Assembly: GCF_000485795.1 (NCBI RefSeq)
Contig: NZ_AXZL01000072.1
Coordinates: 1-64,000, forward strand
Direction of reading: 5' to 3'
Length of the DNA: 64,000 nt
Origin: Shewanella decolorationis S12
GTDB taxonomy: Bacteria; Pseudomonadota; Gammaproteobacteria; Enterobacterales; Shewanellaceae
Both the position numbers and the translations under genes were made by a program. Shown piece after piece: positions 17,452-27,237 of this stretch (the first letter of the stretch is position 1; each line of letters begins with the position of its first letter). Under the pieces are notes generated by a model. The model ran no database searches. It was not told the origin of the DNA and worked only from the letters and a program-made list of their open reading frames with translations.

Positions 17452-18720
17452 GTGAAACGTCTCTTTATCAGCTTATATTTACTGCTAAGCCTCAGTTTTC
17501 TAGGCATAGGTTGGACACTGGACAGCCTGTGGCAGAAAAATGTGGATGAAAATAATGCGTTAGACGCTCCTCTGGTTGCGTTAGCCCAGTTGCTAACTCA
17601 GCTGCCAGAGGACAGCCGTAAAGCCTACCTTGAGGCATTACCGAGCCATGCTCAGCTGCCTCTCAATCTACTCAGCCCAGATCAAATCGCGCTAGCCAAA
17701 GATCAACAGCTCACTCCTAACCATGTGGTCACCACCACAACCAGCGAAGGCGAACAATTCCAGTTTATTCAGGTTGGCGAGCAAGTGTTAATGGCAGGCC
17801 CCATAGAGATAGACCCAAGAGCCTCACTGCGGAATCTGTTTACGCTGTTTTTCTATCTCTCGTTAGCGTTAGTTGCGCTGATTTGGGTCGGCCCGCTGTC
17901 GCGGGATTTAAGCATCTTACGTAAGGCCACCAAGGATTTTGGCGAAGCTAAATGGGATACACGCATTAGCCTCTCCAACCGCTCACAGGTTAAACCCTTA
18001 GCGAACACTTTTAATGAAATGGCGCGCCATATAAGCGCGTTAATCGAAAACCAAAAGCATTTATCCAATGCGGTTTCCCATGAGATCCGCACCCCACTCG
18101 CGCGGCTGAAATTCGCCCTCGCCCTAATGCCCATGTACTGCCAGCCCGATTCCGACGAGCAAAAGCGTCAGGATTTTCTCAATGAGATGCAGCTCGATAT
18201 TAAGGAAATGGAAAACCTGCTGCAGGAACTGCTGACTTACGCCAGTCTAGAGGCTCAGCGCGAAGGCACACCTTTGGACGAATACGATCTGCTCAGCTTA
18301 GTTAACCAGAGCATCAAACGCTTAAGCAGCTTAAGTGATACCCCCATCAGCTTACAGGCGGAGATGACGACTCTCCCCTTGGTCGGCGAACCCGCACTGA
18401 TTGAACGCGCACTGCAAAACCTGCTGACCAACGCCCAGCGCTTTGCTCGCCATCAAATCTTAATTGAAGTCAGCCAAACCCCGCAAAGGGTGACGTTGAG
18501 TGTGAGCAATGATGGAGAGCCTATTCCCGAGGTGGATTTACCTATGGTGTTTGAGCCCTTTTACCGCAGCCAATCGGTGCAAAATGGTAACAAGGGTCAT
18601 GGCTTAGGTCTGGCGATTATCAAACGAATTATGCAGCGTCATCAGGGCGAAGTGAGCGTCAGTAGCAATCCCACTCAAACGCGTTTTACCTTAAGCTGGC
18701 CGAAGAAGCGGGAAATTTAA
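17452..18720 (+). CDS. Sensor histidine kinase (RstB-like)
   Basis: 422 residues: TM1 (about 4-24), a periplasmic sensor of about 105 residues, TM2 (about 128-147), HAMP (148-200), dimerisation domain with H210 in AVSHEIRTPLARL, and an ATPase domain with N-box NLLTNAQRF and G-box GHGLGLAII. All catalytic motifs are intact. GTG at 17452 is preferred over an upstream TTG at 17431, which lies inside the regulator gene. Cognate to the preceding regulator. The signal is unknown; neighbours suggest an envelope cue. Confidence 0.9.
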   Translation: MKRLFISLYLLLSLSFLGIGWTLDSLWQKNVDENNALDAPLVALAQLLTQLPEDSRKAYLEALPSHAQLPLNLLSPDQIALAKDQQLTPNHVVTTTTSEGEQFQFIQVGEQVLMAGPIEIDPRASLRNLFTLFFYLSLALVALIWVGPLSRDLSILRKATKDFGEAKWDTRISLSNRSQVKPLANTFNEMARHISALIENQKHLSNAVSHEIRTPLARLKFALALMPMYCQPDSDEQKRQDFLNEMQLDIKEMENLLQELLTYASLEAQREGTPLDEYDLLSLVNQSIKRLSSLSDTPISLQAEMTTLPLVGEPALIERALQNLLTNAQRFARHQILIEVSQTPQRVTLSVSNDGEPIPEVDLPMVFEPFYRSQSVQNGNKGHGLGLAIIKRIMQRHQGEVSVSSNPTQTRFTLSWPKKREI

Positions 18721-18748
18721 CGCCTTTAATCATGTTCTTAAAATAAGA

Positions 18749-19069
18749 TTACTCCTCGAAATCAAAATCCCCAAGGTCTAATTCGGCTGCGTCTTGCGGC
18801 TCAAAATCGAGTTGTGGATTAAGTGCCGCCCTCTCCTGCTCAAGTGCTTGCTGACGGGCTTTATATAAGGCCAACTGCCGCCGACGTTTACGTTGGTGGC
18901 ATAAACGGATCACATCATGCTTTTGGGCATCGGTAAAATGCAACCAATTGAATCGCTCCTCACGATTACGCAGGCAACCTTTGCAATAGCCGCGGGCATC
19001 GGTTTGGCACACACCGATGCAGGGGCTAGGTATTTCGAAAAAGGCTAACTGTTCCATGATGTTGAGCAA
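18749..19069 (-). CDS. DUF1289 domain protein
   Basis: 106 residues from TTG at 19069, or 102 from the ATG at 19057. The DUF1289 core IPSPCIGVCQTDARGYCKGCLRN (Cys at four conserved places, likely zinc or Fe-S ligands) is followed by WLHFTDAQKHDVIRLC and a long basic then acidic tail. A small conserved proteobacterial protein of unknown role. Convergent with the histidine kinase gene. Confidence 0.82.
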   Translation of the reverse strand: MLNIMEQLAFFEIPSPCIGVCQTDARGYCKGCLRNREERFNWLHFTDAQKHDVIRLCHQRKRRRQLALYKARQQALEQERAALNPQLDFEPQDAAELDLGDFDFEE

Positions 19070-19214
19070 CTCTACCAGTTAAGCATCTAAAGTGCGTGAC
19101 CTTAGATACACAAGTAAAACAATACAAAAATTAAACACTTTTCACTAAATTACTTGCAGTCTTACTGTTAATCAAGGCACATTGAACAGAGTTTGTACAA
19201 ATTGGAGTGTCATC

Positions 19215-19751
19215 ATGGGATACAAAAATATCGCCAGTCTGTTTGTTGCTTTAGTTTTAGTTGGCGCCTGCAGCAGTAAGCCGAAAAACGATTACGATAT
19301 CAATTACGACTTTAAGACATTACAGAGCTTCGCCCAGCTCGCTCCACAGCCCAGCGACGACCCACTCAGCGCCCAGCGCATTCAAACCGAAATCACCCAA
19401 CAGTTAAGCCAAAAAGGCTTTACTGAAAATGCCTCTTCCCCCGATTTTAAAGTTGCCTATGGCTTACTGACCCAAGATAAGACCAAAGACTCAGGCCTAT
19501 CAATAGGCTTAGGCACGGGCAGTTTTGGCCGTTCTGGCGGTATTGGTATAGGCACAAGCGTCGGCGTGCCGCTTGGCAGTGACACGGCAAAAATTCAAAC
19601 CATTCAAATTGATATTATCGACACTAAAACCAATAAGCTGATTTGGCGCGGCACCGATAGTTTCGATTTTGATGGAGGCGGCGATAAAAAAGCTCAAGAC
19701 ACAGCCAAAGCCGTTAGCCGGATTTTGGCGCAGTTTCCACCGCAGCCATAA
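19215..19751 (+). CDS. DUF4136 lipoprotein
   Basis: 178 residues. Signal peptide with lipobox LVGAC (Cys about 18), then the DUF4136 domain: YDFKTLQSFA near the start, a Gly-rich loop (about 90-125) and a C-terminal IDTKTNKLIWRG strand ending AKAVSRILAQFPP. ATG at 19215 has GGAG at 19204-19207; the earlier start at 19182 gives no sensible signal peptide. It is probably an outer-membrane lipoprotein; role unknown. Confidence 0.85.
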   Translation: MGYKNIASLFVALVLVGACSSKPKNDYDINYDFKTLQSFAQLAPQPSDDPLSAQRIQTEITQQLSQKGFTENASSPDFKVAYGLLTQDKTKDSGLSIGLGTGSFGRSGGIGIGTSVGVPLGSDTAKIQTIQIDIIDTKTNKLIWRGTDSFDFDGGGDKKAQDTAKAVSRILAQFPPQP

Positions 19752-19812
19752 TCATTGGGCCATTATGATTTAAGCGATGCTTGAAACTATGAGTGCTTAA
19801 GCAATAAGTGAT

Positions 19813-19840
19813 AAAAATGGGCGATACACGCCCATTTTTA
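19813..19840. terminator. Bidirectional terminator between DUF4136 gene and cysM
   Basis: AAAAATGGGCG, loop ATACA, CGCCCATTTTT. Convergent genes on both sides. Confidence 0.8.
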
Positions 19841-19886
19841 TTGCATAAGAAATCCCAAATGCGAGGATCAGTGGATAAAACGCGGC

Positions 19887-20765
19887 TTAAGAAAATAACC
19901 CAGATGACAGATAACGGTCGCCCCTATCGCACACAATTGCAACTACAACGGCCCCCTGATTCTGCCTCGCAATCTCGAGCGCCGCAAACACAGCACCGCC
20001 AGAACTCACGCCAGCACAAATACCTTCTTCACGGGCCAAGGTTCTCGCCATGGCTTTCGCATCTTGCTCCTCAATATCCATCACTGCATCGACACGGGCA
20101 GCATCGAAAATACCCGGTAGATATTCCTGCGGCCAGCGGCGGATCCCCGGAATCGAACTACCATCGGCGGGTTGCAAACCGACAATGGTGATATCGGGAT
20201 TACGACTCTTTAAATACTTCGACACCCCCATAATGGTGCCAGTGGTACCCATGCTGGAGACAAAATGAGTGACCTTACCTTGGCTCTGCTGCCAAATTTC
20301 AGGGCCAGTGGTCTGGAAATGGGCGTTGGCGTTATCTTGATTATTGAACTGATCCAGCACCTTACCTTTGCCTTGTGCCTGAAGATCTAAGGCCAAATCC
20401 CGCGCGGCTTCCATATTGTCCACCAGCAACAATTCGGCGCCATAGGCCTGCATGGCATCCTTACGCTCTTGGGTCGAATTTGACGGCATAATCAGGATCA
20501 TCTTGTAGCCTTTAATCGCCGCAGCCATGGCTAGGGCGATACCCGTATTGCCACTGGTGGCTTCAATCAGGGTATCCCCGGGGGCAATCTCTTGGCGAAG
20601 CTCCGCCTGAATAATCATATTCAGCGCCGCACGATCCTTTACCGAGCCAGCAGGGTTATTCCCCTCCAGCTTTAACAATACCGTTGAGCTACCACAATCA
20701 AGCCGCTGTAAACGCACCAGCGGAGTTTGCCCAATACAGGCTTCAATAGTCGGAAAGTCAGACAC
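19887..20765 (-). CDS. cysM: Cysteine synthase B (O-acetylserine sulfhydrylase B)
   Basis: PLP enzyme that makes cysteine from O-acetylserine with sulfide or thiosulfate. PLP-lysine motif NPAGSVKDRAALNM, phosphate-binding EATSGNTGIALA, and the CysM-type ACIGQTPLVRLQRLDC N terminus. 292 residues from GTG at 20765, which has AAAAGGA eight bases upstream; an ATG at 20798 adds eleven unusual residues. It is divergent from the sulfate-importer genes, so sulfate entry and cysteine assembly are side by side. CysB control is likely from E. coli knowledge. Confidence 0.92.
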   Translation of the reverse strand: MSDFPTIEACIGQTPLVRLQRLDCGSSTVLLKLEGNNPAGSVKDRAALNMIIQAELRQEIAPGDTLIEATSGNTGIALAMAAAIKGYKMILIMPSNSTQERKDAMQAYGAELLLVDNMEAARDLALDLQAQGKGKVLDQFNNQDNANAHFQTTGPEIWQQSQGKVTHFVSSMGTTGTIMGVSKYLKSRNPDITIVGLQPADGSSIPGIRRWPQEYLPGIFDAARVDAVMDIEEQDAKAMARTLAREEGICAGVSSGGAVFAALEIARQNQGAVVVAIVCDRGDRYLSSGLFS

Positions 20766-20971
20766 TTGGATGATCCTTTTGATAAAGCGATTCAGCATAG
20801 GGTTATTTTAAGGGGGTTAGCCACAACAAACACGATGAATCTCACCTGAAGCATACAATTATTCGCTCATAGTTATTCAAAAAAGTTCTATTTGTATGGC
20901 TTTTTATAAATAAAATCTTCTATTACTCTATTCCTATACACTGACACAGTTGCCAGATTAAGGAGTACAAA

Positions 20972-21979
20972 ATGCCAGTAAAATTGACTAAGGCCCTGCT
21001 GGGAACCCTATTACTGGGAACCTCCCTCAATGTGGCAGCCGCCGATCAGACACTCTTAAATTCCTCGTACGATATCGCGCGGGAATTATTCAATGCCTAT
21101 AACCCTGTTTTTGCTAAACATTGGCAAGAACAAACCGGCAAGACCGTTGAAATCAAGCAATCCCATGCGGGTTCTTCCGCCCAGGCTCGTTCGATTCTTC
21201 AGGGCTTACCCGCCGATGTCGTGACCTTTAACCAAGTCACCGATGTACAAATTCTGCATGACCGCGGCAAGTTAATCCCAGAAAACTGGCAACAACTGCT
21301 GCCGAATGCCAGCTCACCTTACTACTCTACCATCGCGTTTTTGGTGCGTAAGGGTAATCCAAAGCAAATCAGCGACTGGAATGATTTAGCTAAAGATGAC
21401 GTTAAGCTGGTGTTCCCGAACCCAAAAACCTCGGGTAATGCTCGCTACACCTACTTAGCAGCCTTAGGTTATGCCCAGAAAAACTATGGCAAAGATAATC
21501 AAGCCTCATTAGATGAGTTTTTGAAGAAGTTCCTCGGTAACGTTGCCGTATTTGATACGGGCGGCCGTGGTGCAACCACGTCGTTTGTTGAGCGTGGTAT
21601 CGGCGATGTGCTGATCACCTTCGAATCTGAAGTGAACAATATTCGTCAGCAATATGGTGCCGATGATTACCAAGTTGTCGTGCCAAAAACCTCGATTCTG
21701 GCGGAATTCCCTGTTGCCGTCGTTGAGAAAAACGCAAAGCGTAACGGCACGCAAGAACTAGCAACCGAGTATTTAAACTATCTATACAGCGAAGAAGCAC
21801 AACGTTTGTTAGCCGGATTCAACTACCGCATTCACAACGAGAAAGTGGTTGCTGAATTTACCAAACAGTTCCCAGCGGTTGAGTTAATGACCGTTGAGCA
21901 AATCATAGGTAACTGGGACAACGCGATGAAGACTCAATTTGCCAATGGCGCCAAACTGGATCAGTTATTAAAACGTTGA
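20972..21979 (+). CDS. sbp: Sulfate ABC transporter substrate-binding protein
   Basis: 335 residues; signal peptide to about residue 23 (LNVAAADQ), then the type II binding-protein fold with [13 protein letters not shown], the [11 protein letters not shown] sulfate loop (about residues 65-75) and [18 protein letters not shown]. Delivers sulfate (or thiosulfate, if CysP-like) to the CysTW permease in the periplasm. First gene of the importer set; separated from cysT by a hairpin that may raise binding-protein dosage. Sbp and CysP cannot be split safely by motif alone. Confidence 0.92.
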   Translation: MPVKLTKALLGTLLLGTSLNVAAADQTLLNSSYDIARELFNAYNPVFAKHWQEQTGKTVEIKQSHAGSSAQARSILQGLPADVVTFNQVTDVQILHDRGKLIPENWQQLLPNASSPYYSTIAFLVRKGNPKQISDWNDLAKDDVKLVFPNPKTSGNARYTYLAALGYAQKNYGKDNQASLDEFLKKFLGNVAVFDTGGRGATTSFVERGIGDVLITFESEVNNIRQQYGADDYQVVVPKTSILAEFPVAVVEKNAKRNGTQELATEYLNYLYSEEAQRLLAGFNYRIHNEKVVAEFTKQFPAVELMTVEQIIGNWDNAMKTQFANGAKLDQLLKR

Positions 21980-22013
21980 TCATCCGCTTGGGTAGTTAAA
22001 TCACCAAATCCAC

Positions 22014-22037
22014 AACCCGGGCAATGTCCCGGGTTTT
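22014..22037 (+). terminator. Intra-operon hairpin between sbp and cysT
   Basis: AACCCGGG / CCCGGGTT, loop of six, then TTT. Likely a partial terminator or mRNA-stabilising hairpin that makes sbp more abundant than the permease genes. Confidence 0.6.
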
Positions 22038-22162
22038 GTGGTTATATCGCGGCAAGGGACAAAGTTGCTATAACAAGTAGTCTTTATCGCGATTGAGCAA
22101 TAACGTGCTAATGGCATAATAATATTGGATGAACTCCATTAACCTTATCGGGTGGTTATTCA

Positions 22163-23008
22163 GTGATATTTAATAATGGGCGCTTACGCCACAAGCGGGT
22201 TTTGCCGGGGTTTAGTATCAGCCTAGGTGTGTCTTTGTTATTTGTTAGCTTGATTCTCTTGCTCCCCACCACTGGCCTGATCATGCAAACCAGCCAGATG
22301 AGCTGGGCCGAGTATTGGGGCGTGATTGCCGATCCCCGCGTGCTGGCAAGTTATAAAGTCACTATTTTATCTGCACTGGCCGCCTCCCTGTTTAACTGCC
22401 TTTTCGGTCTGTTACTCGCCTGGGTGTTGGTGCGTTACGAGTTTCCGGGTAAACGCCTCCTCGACGCCTTAGTCGATTTACCCTTTGCCTTACCCACAGC
22501 CGTCGCGGGTATTACCTTAGCCACTCTCTATGCTGAAAATGGTCAGATTGGTAGCCTATTGGCCGAAATTGGCATCAAAGTGGCCTACACGCCATTGGGG
22601 ATTGTGGTTGCGATGATCTTCACCAGCATTCCCTTCGTGGTGCGAACAGTCCAGCCAGTACTGGAAGAATTATCCCATGAGGAAGAAGAAGCAGGCATGA
22701 CCTTAGGCGCAACCGATGGCGCCGTGTTTTGGCGGGTGATTTTACCTTCCCTCTGGCCTGCTTTAGTGGTCGGTACGGCGCTGTCTTTTACCCGCAGTCT
22801 GGGTGAGTTTGGCGCCGTGATTTTTATCGCAGGTAATATGCCCTACATCAGTGAGATCACCTCCCTGATGATTTTCGTTCGTCTACAGGAATTTGATTTT
22901 GCTGGCGCCAGCGCCATTGCCTCCGTCGTGCTGCTGACGTCGCTGTTGCTGCTACTGCTGATTAACCTGTGGCAGGCGCGTTATTTACGCCGCATTCACG
23001 GCCGATAA
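22163..23008 (+). CDS. cysT: Sulfate ABC transporter permease CysT
   Basis: 281 residues, six hydrophobic segments, with the permease EAA loop in LEELSHEEEEAGMTLGATDGAVFWRVILPSL (about residues 170-200) that docks to CysA. GTG start at 22163. Forms the transmembrane pore with CysW. Followed by cysW after nine bases. Confidence 0.93.
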   Translation: MIFNNGRLRHKRVLPGFSISLGVSLLFVSLILLLPTTGLIMQTSQMSWAEYWGVIADPRVLASYKVTILSALAASLFNCLFGLLLAWVLVRYEFPGKRLLDALVDLPFALPTAVAGITLATLYAENGQIGSLLAEIGIKVAYTPLGIVVAMIFTSIPFVVRTVQPVLEELSHEEEEAGMTLGATDGAVFWRVILPSLWPALVVGTALSFTRSLGEFGAVIFIAGNMPYISEITSLMIFVRLQEFDFAGASAIASVVLLTSLLLLLLINLWQARYLRRIHGR

Positions 23009-23017
23009 GGAGCCACC

Positions 23018-23887
23018 ATGAACTCATTTAAACCTTTAAGAGTCGGTGAAGCGCCTCTCATCAAATGGAGCCTAATCACCCTAGCCGTGTTCTTGGCCAT
23101 GGTGTTGTTGCTACTGCCCTTAGTCAGTATTTTTCAGCAGGCCTTCGTTGGTGGTTGGGAACGTTATATCGAGCATCTGAGCCAACCCGACTCACTCCAC
23201 GCCATTGGGCTAACCCTTATGGTCGCGGCGCTGACCGTGCCGATTAACTTAGTGTTTGGGGTGCTGCTCGCTTGGAGCGTAACGCGCTTTGAGTTTCCGG
23301 GGCGTAAGTTACTCATCACCTTGATTGATATTCCCTTTGCCGTATCGCCCGTGGTCGCGGGCTTGCTCTATCTACTGCTTTACGGCAACAGTGGCTGGCT
23401 CGGCGCTTGGCTATTTGAGCACGATTTACAAATCATGTTTGCCTGGCCGGGGATTCTGTTAGTCACCATTTTCGTGACCTGTCCCTTTGTTGCCCGAGAA
23501 TTAATCCCCTTGATGCAACAACAGGGCGCATCGGAGGAAGAGGCCGCGGTTATTCTTGGCGCTTCATGGTGGCAACTGTTTCGCCGCGTGACGCTACCCA
23601 ATATCAAGTGGGCGCTGATTTATGGGGTGATCCTCACCAATGCCAGAGCCGTGGGTGAGTTTGGTGCCGTTGCCGTAGTATCAGGCAATATCCGCGGTGA
23701 AACCAACACCTTACCTTTGCATGTGCAATTACTTTACGAAGATTATCAGGCCGAAGCCGCCTTCGCGAGCGCGTCACTGCTTGCCTTGATCGCCCTATGT
23801 ACCTTACTGCTAAAAGCCTTAGTAGAGTGGCGCCAACAACGCAGCTTATCCGCCAATGACAACCAAGAGCAGAGCCAATCATTATGA
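23018..23887 (+). CDS. cysW: Sulfate ABC transporter permease CysW
   Basis: 289 residues, six hydrophobic segments, EAA loop in ASEEEAAVILGASWWQLFRRVTLPN. ATG at 23018 preceded by AAGGAG. Its stop overlaps the start of cysA (ATGA, four bases), so the two are translationally coupled. Partner of CysT. Confidence 0.94.
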   Translation: MNSFKPLRVGEAPLIKWSLITLAVFLAMVLLLLPLVSIFQQAFVGGWERYIEHLSQPDSLHAIGLTLMVAALTVPINLVFGVLLAWSVTRFEFPGRKLLITLIDIPFAVSPVVAGLLYLLLYGNSGWLGAWLFEHDLQIMFAWPGILLVTIFVTCPFVARELIPLMQQQGASEEEAAVILGASWWQLFRRVTLPNIKWALIYGVILTNARAVGEFGAVAVVSGNIRGETNTLPLHVQLLYEDYQAEAAFASASLLALIALCTLLLKALVEWRQQRSLSANDNQEQSQSL

Positions 23888-25014
23888 GTATTCGTTTAAC
23901 TAATATTTCCAAAAAATTTGGCCAATTTCAGGCGCTCTCGCCGCTCAATCTGGATATTCAAGAAGGCGAGATGATAGGTCTTCTCGGCCCTTCTGGCTCG
24001 GGTAAAACCACCCTATTGCGAATTATTGCTGGCCTTGAGGGCGCGGATAGCGGCCAAATCCATTTCGGTAATCGCGATGTGACCCAAGTGCATGTACGCG
24101 ATCGCAGAGTCGGGTTTGTGTTTCAAAACTACGCCCTGTTCCGCCATATGACGGTCGCCGACAACGTCGCCTTTGGGCTCGAAGTCATTCCGAAAAAACA
24201 GCGACCTTCTAAGGCCGAAATCCAAAAGCGCGTCAGCCATTTACTCGAAATGGTGCAACTTGGCCACCTAGCACAGCGCTACCCTGAGCAGCTTTCGGGC
24301 GGACAAAAACAGCGTATCGCCTTGGCACGCGCCTTAGCGACTCAGCCCGAAGTACTGTTACTGGATGAGCCCTTTGGCGCCCTCGATGCCAAGGTGCGTA
24401 AAGAACTGCGCCGCTGGTTGCGCAGTCTTCACGATGAGCTGAAATTCACTAGCGTGTTTGTGACCCACGATCAGGACGAAGCCTTAGAGCTTTCCGATAG
24501 AGTGGTGGTGATGAGCAACGGCAATATCGAGCAGGTCAATACTCCGATTGAGTTGTATGCCCAACCCAATAGCCGCTTTGTGTTTGATTTCTTAGGTAAC
24601 GTCAATCGGTTTGAAGCGAGCTGGCAACAAAATCGTTGGACCAATGGTGACGCCTTCTTAGTACCGCCAGAACAAGCGCCACTGCAACAAAACGGCGCGC
24701 TCTATGTGCGTAGCCATGAGCTGGCACTGGCGGATAAGCCCAACAGCCAAGCCCATATTCCCTTTACCATAGTGGCAATAACACCGGTGGGCGCAGAAGT
24801 GCGTGTCGAACTGGCGCCTATCGGCTGGCAGAGTGAAGAACTGTGGGAAGCCACCTTTACCCACCACCATCTGCAAGAATTAGGACTGCAAAAAGGCAGT
24901 GTGGTCTACGCCACCCCAAGAACGGCTTATTTCTTTGGTGAACAAGGTGATGGCTCGCCTGTGCGTCAAAGCTGGCCCTTCCTCCCGCCGGGCAGCTTGG
25001 CCTTCGATATTTAA
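23884..25014 (+). CDS. cysA: Sulfate ABC transporter ATP-binding protein CysA
   Basis: 376 residues. Walker A GPSGSGKTT (about 34-42), Q-loop, signature LSGGQKQR, Walker B VLLLDEPFGALD, H-loop THD, then a C-terminal TOBE-like regulatory part (about 240-376). Powers sulfate import with CysT and CysW. Terminated by a strong hairpin at 25045-25079. Confidence 0.95.
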   Translation: MSIRLTNISKKFGQFQALSPLNLDIQEGEMIGLLGPSGSGKTTLLRIIAGLEGADSGQIHFGNRDVTQVHVRDRRVGFVFQNYALFRHMTVADNVAFGLEVIPKKQRPSKAEIQKRVSHLLEMVQLGHLAQRYPEQLSGGQKQRIALARALATQPEVLLLDEPFGALDAKVRKELRRWLRSLHDELKFTSVFVTHDQDEALELSDRVVVMSNGNIEQVNTPIELYAQPNSRFVFDFLGNVNRFEASWQQNRWTNGDAFLVPPEQAPLQQNGALYVRSHELALADKPNSQAHIPFTIVAITPVGAEVRVELAPIGWQSEELWEATFTHHHLQELGLQKGSVVYATPRTAYFFGEQGDGSPVRQSWPFLPPGSLAFDI

Positions 25015-25044
25015 TCGCAGCCAGCATTCGTCTACTGCACATAA

Positions 25045-25080
25045 CAAAAAAGCGCTGACAGTCATGTCAGCGCTTTTTTT
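25045..25080. terminator. Bidirectional terminator between cysA and yibH-like gene
   Basis: AAAAAGCGCTGACA, loop GTCA, TGTCAGCGCTTTTT with A- and T-runs on either side; the genes converge here. Confidence 0.85.
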
Positions 25081-25137
25081 ATTCACTCTTGGCAGCTTAA
25101 CACCAGCTCTAAGCGAAGTCGTTAGCGTAAAACTCTG

Positions 25138-26283
25138 CTAGTGCCCATCGAAGAACAGATAGTTTAACCAGCCCTGCATCCGCAGCAGCACTTTACGCAT
25201 CACGGCGACATGGTGAAAATGTTCTGTATACACAGCCACTTGTCCCGCAACGCCCGCCGGGAATTGGCGACGTATCGCGTCATCTTCAATATCGATTAAT
25301 ACGATAACCCGACCACTTTGGAACAGTTGATTAGACGACTGCAGCGTACCATTCATCTGAATTTCCCCCTCAGCCATCGCGGGGAGAACCTTAGCGACTT
25401 TACCCTTAAACACTTGCCCGGGCGCCGCATCTAATACCACTTCTGCCTCATCCCCTTCTTGCAAACGCAGCAGGGAATTTTGCCAGAATGCGCCAGCAAA
25501 ATAACGCTGCTCGTCGGGGATAAAACTCATCACCGGCCGTAAAGGTAAAGGCACCGCCATCGCACCTGGGCGCAGCGCCATTTGGGTGACAATACCATCG
25601 GCCGGAGCCCGCACTACGGTTTGCTCGAGATTATAGAGCGCGCTTTCAAGATCCCCCTGTAGTCCAGCAACTTTAGAATTCACCCCATCCACATTGGACT
25701 CATAGGCAAGACGTGCGCGTAACTCTTCGGCTCGTGCCGCTGTAAGTTGTGCTTCAGAGGCTAAATACAATTGTTGTTTATTGTCTAATTCCAGTGCAGT
25801 AAAAGGCGAGTTAGCCCCACCTTTACGATGGCCTTGTTCATAACGATCATAGGCTGACTTATTGCGATCTCTATCTGCGGCAACTCTCGCCACATTTGCC
25901 TTAGCGGTTTCCAATGCTGCCTCAAGTTGTGGCACCTCTTGCTCCGCTGCTAACAACGCCGCTTTTTTAGTTTTAACAACAGCTTCATAGGGCGTTGGAT
26001 CGATGCGAAACAACACATCCCCTTGTTTAATCGGCGTATTAGGTTTGACATCAACAGAAGTGACTATACCTTTCACAGCTGGCGTAATGGGAATGGTCAC
26101 ATAGTATTCCCGCGCGAAACGGGAATAGGGATGGTTGTAGTTCATTATCAGCAATAGCGCCCCAATCAACACTACGCCCCCTAATACGGCGGTTGGCACT
26201 GTCCATTTGTTCATTGGGATCTTAAACACTTTAAAAATCACAATACAGATCGAGGCGTAGGTTAATATCAGTAGTAAATCCAT
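25138..26283 (-). CDS. yibH: HlyD/EmrA-type membrane fusion protein (YibH-like)
   Basis: 381 residues. Two hydrophobic segments at the N terminus (about 1-20 and 27-46), then a periplasmic adaptor: biotinyl-lipoyl halves (GIVTSVDVKPNTPIKQGDVLFRID and VVRAPADGIVTQMALRPG) around a coiled coil (about 110-215), and a beta-barrel part. Sits one base after the stop of the DUF3302 gene. This gene pair is known in E. coli as yibI-yibH. No pump or outer-membrane partner is nearby, so the transported substrate is unknown. Confidence 0.82.
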   Translation of the reverse strand: MDLLLILTYASICIVIFKVFKIPMNKWTVPTAVLGGVVLIGALLLIMNYNHPYSRFAREYYVTIPITPAVKGIVTSVDVKPNTPIKQGDVLFRIDPTPYEAVVKTKKAALLAAEQEVPQLEAALETAKANVARVAADRDRNKSAYDRYEQGHRKGGANSPFTALELDNKQQLYLASEAQLTAARAEELRARLAYESNVDGVNSKVAGLQGDLESALYNLEQTVVRAPADGIVTQMALRPGAMAVPLPLRPVMSFIPDEQRYFAGAFWQNSLLRLQEGDEAEVVLDAAPGQVFKGKVAKVLPAMAEGEIQMNGTLQSSNQLFQSGRVIVLIDIEDDAIRRQFPAGVAGQVAVYTEHFHHVAVMRKVLLRMQGWLNYLFFDGH

Positions 26284-26284
26284 G

Positions 26285-26701
26285 TTACACCTCGGCTTTT
26301 GGGCTAGTTTCGGTCACACTAGCTTCTGTGGTTATCGCATCTATTGGCTTGTTTACCGCAGGCACTGCTGTCGATTCCAGTTGTTCAAGCTTTGCCTGTA
26401 AGGCCAATACCGTTTCCCTTAACGCTTTAACATCATCCTCCAATGCCTGCTCGCGCTTCATCACAGTGCTAAATCCCCAGCCTCGGTCCTCTCGATACAA
26501 GGTCGCCCAAATCCATAAAAAAGGCCAAATCGCATGTAGCGTGAATAAACTGACCCAGCCAGCGATATGCAATGCATCCTGCTGGGGATGATTGCGCTTT
26601 TTCGCAATTTCATAGGGGATATCGTGGATGGCAATCACGCCATAGAAGATCACCACTATGACAAAAAACAAAATGCCTAAGGCAAAATAATCCAAAAACA
26701 T
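26285..26701 (-). CDS. yibI: DUF3302 inner membrane protein (YibI-like)
   Basis: 138 residues: two hydrophobic segments (about 4-23 and 45-65), a conserved HDIPYEIAKKRNHPQQDALH loop between them, and a coiled-coil C-terminal part (about 80-115). Start at 26701 has GGGAG eight bases upstream; a 26821 start would add 40 non-conserved residues. Co-transcribed with the HlyD-like gene. Function unknown. Confidence 0.82.
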   Translation of the reverse strand: MFLDYFALGILFFVIVVIFYGVIAIHDIPYEIAKKRNHPQQDALHIAGWVSLFTLHAIWPFLWIWATLYREDRGWGFSTVMKREQALEDDVKALRETVLALQAKLEQLESTAVPAVNKPIDAITTEASVTETSPKAEV

Positions 26702-27237
26702 GTTCAGCTCCCACTCCCTTCCCGATCTTAATTTCGGTAAAACCATCCATACCAAAATCGTGCTTTGTCCCGCCGTGTCGTTCAATTTGCGACACAATAT
26801 AGATCTACACCATGAAAACAAATTCGCAACAAATCCATCTAAATAGCTTGATCAAAAACACAATTGTTTATTTCGGTGCGGCTAATGGCATCCAAAGATG
26901 CACTATCAGTAACGACGAATTGCGATAGCTAAGGTGAGATTGTTGTTTGCCAAATGCAGCAAACGGCTGGGCTAAGATAGCTCAAAAGCCTAGGCCTAGG
27001 CCTTTTGTTTTGAGAAGGCGCTAGCGTGAGTAAGCAACGCGTAACGTAAGCAAAGACAAGATTTGCAGTAAGCTAATATCAGCTTAGGTTTTTATGGGGA
27101 AACACCCGATGGTGAGGCGAGCACACCAAGGCTGGATAACAATATGATGGCTCACTCTGAGTATTAACCCAAGAATACAAAACCCAAGTGTTTAATTTAA
27201 AACGTATTTAATGTAAAAATATTTAACTTCAAGCGAG
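26702..27237. other. Intergenic region with one copy of a 38-base repeat
   Basis: About 530 bases between two leftward units. At 26840-26877 it holds a 38-base sequence repeated at 29503-29540 (see that entry). A GC-rich palindrome with two CCTAGG copies lies near 26987-27004. No ORF or RNA is supported. Confidence 0.45.
26840..26877 (+). repeat. 38-base dispersed repeat, copy 1 (contains TTGATCAA)
   Basis: Matches 29503-29540 in 35 of 38 positions, with the first 23 identical. Contains the palindrome TTGATCAA. This copy also has ACAATTGT. It lies 138 bases upstream of the yibI start. No known binding motif is claimed. Confidence 0.55.

Noticed and set aside
26987..27004. CCTAGG-rich palindrome as a terminator
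   Set aside because: The two halves leave no loop and there is no gene ending just before it.
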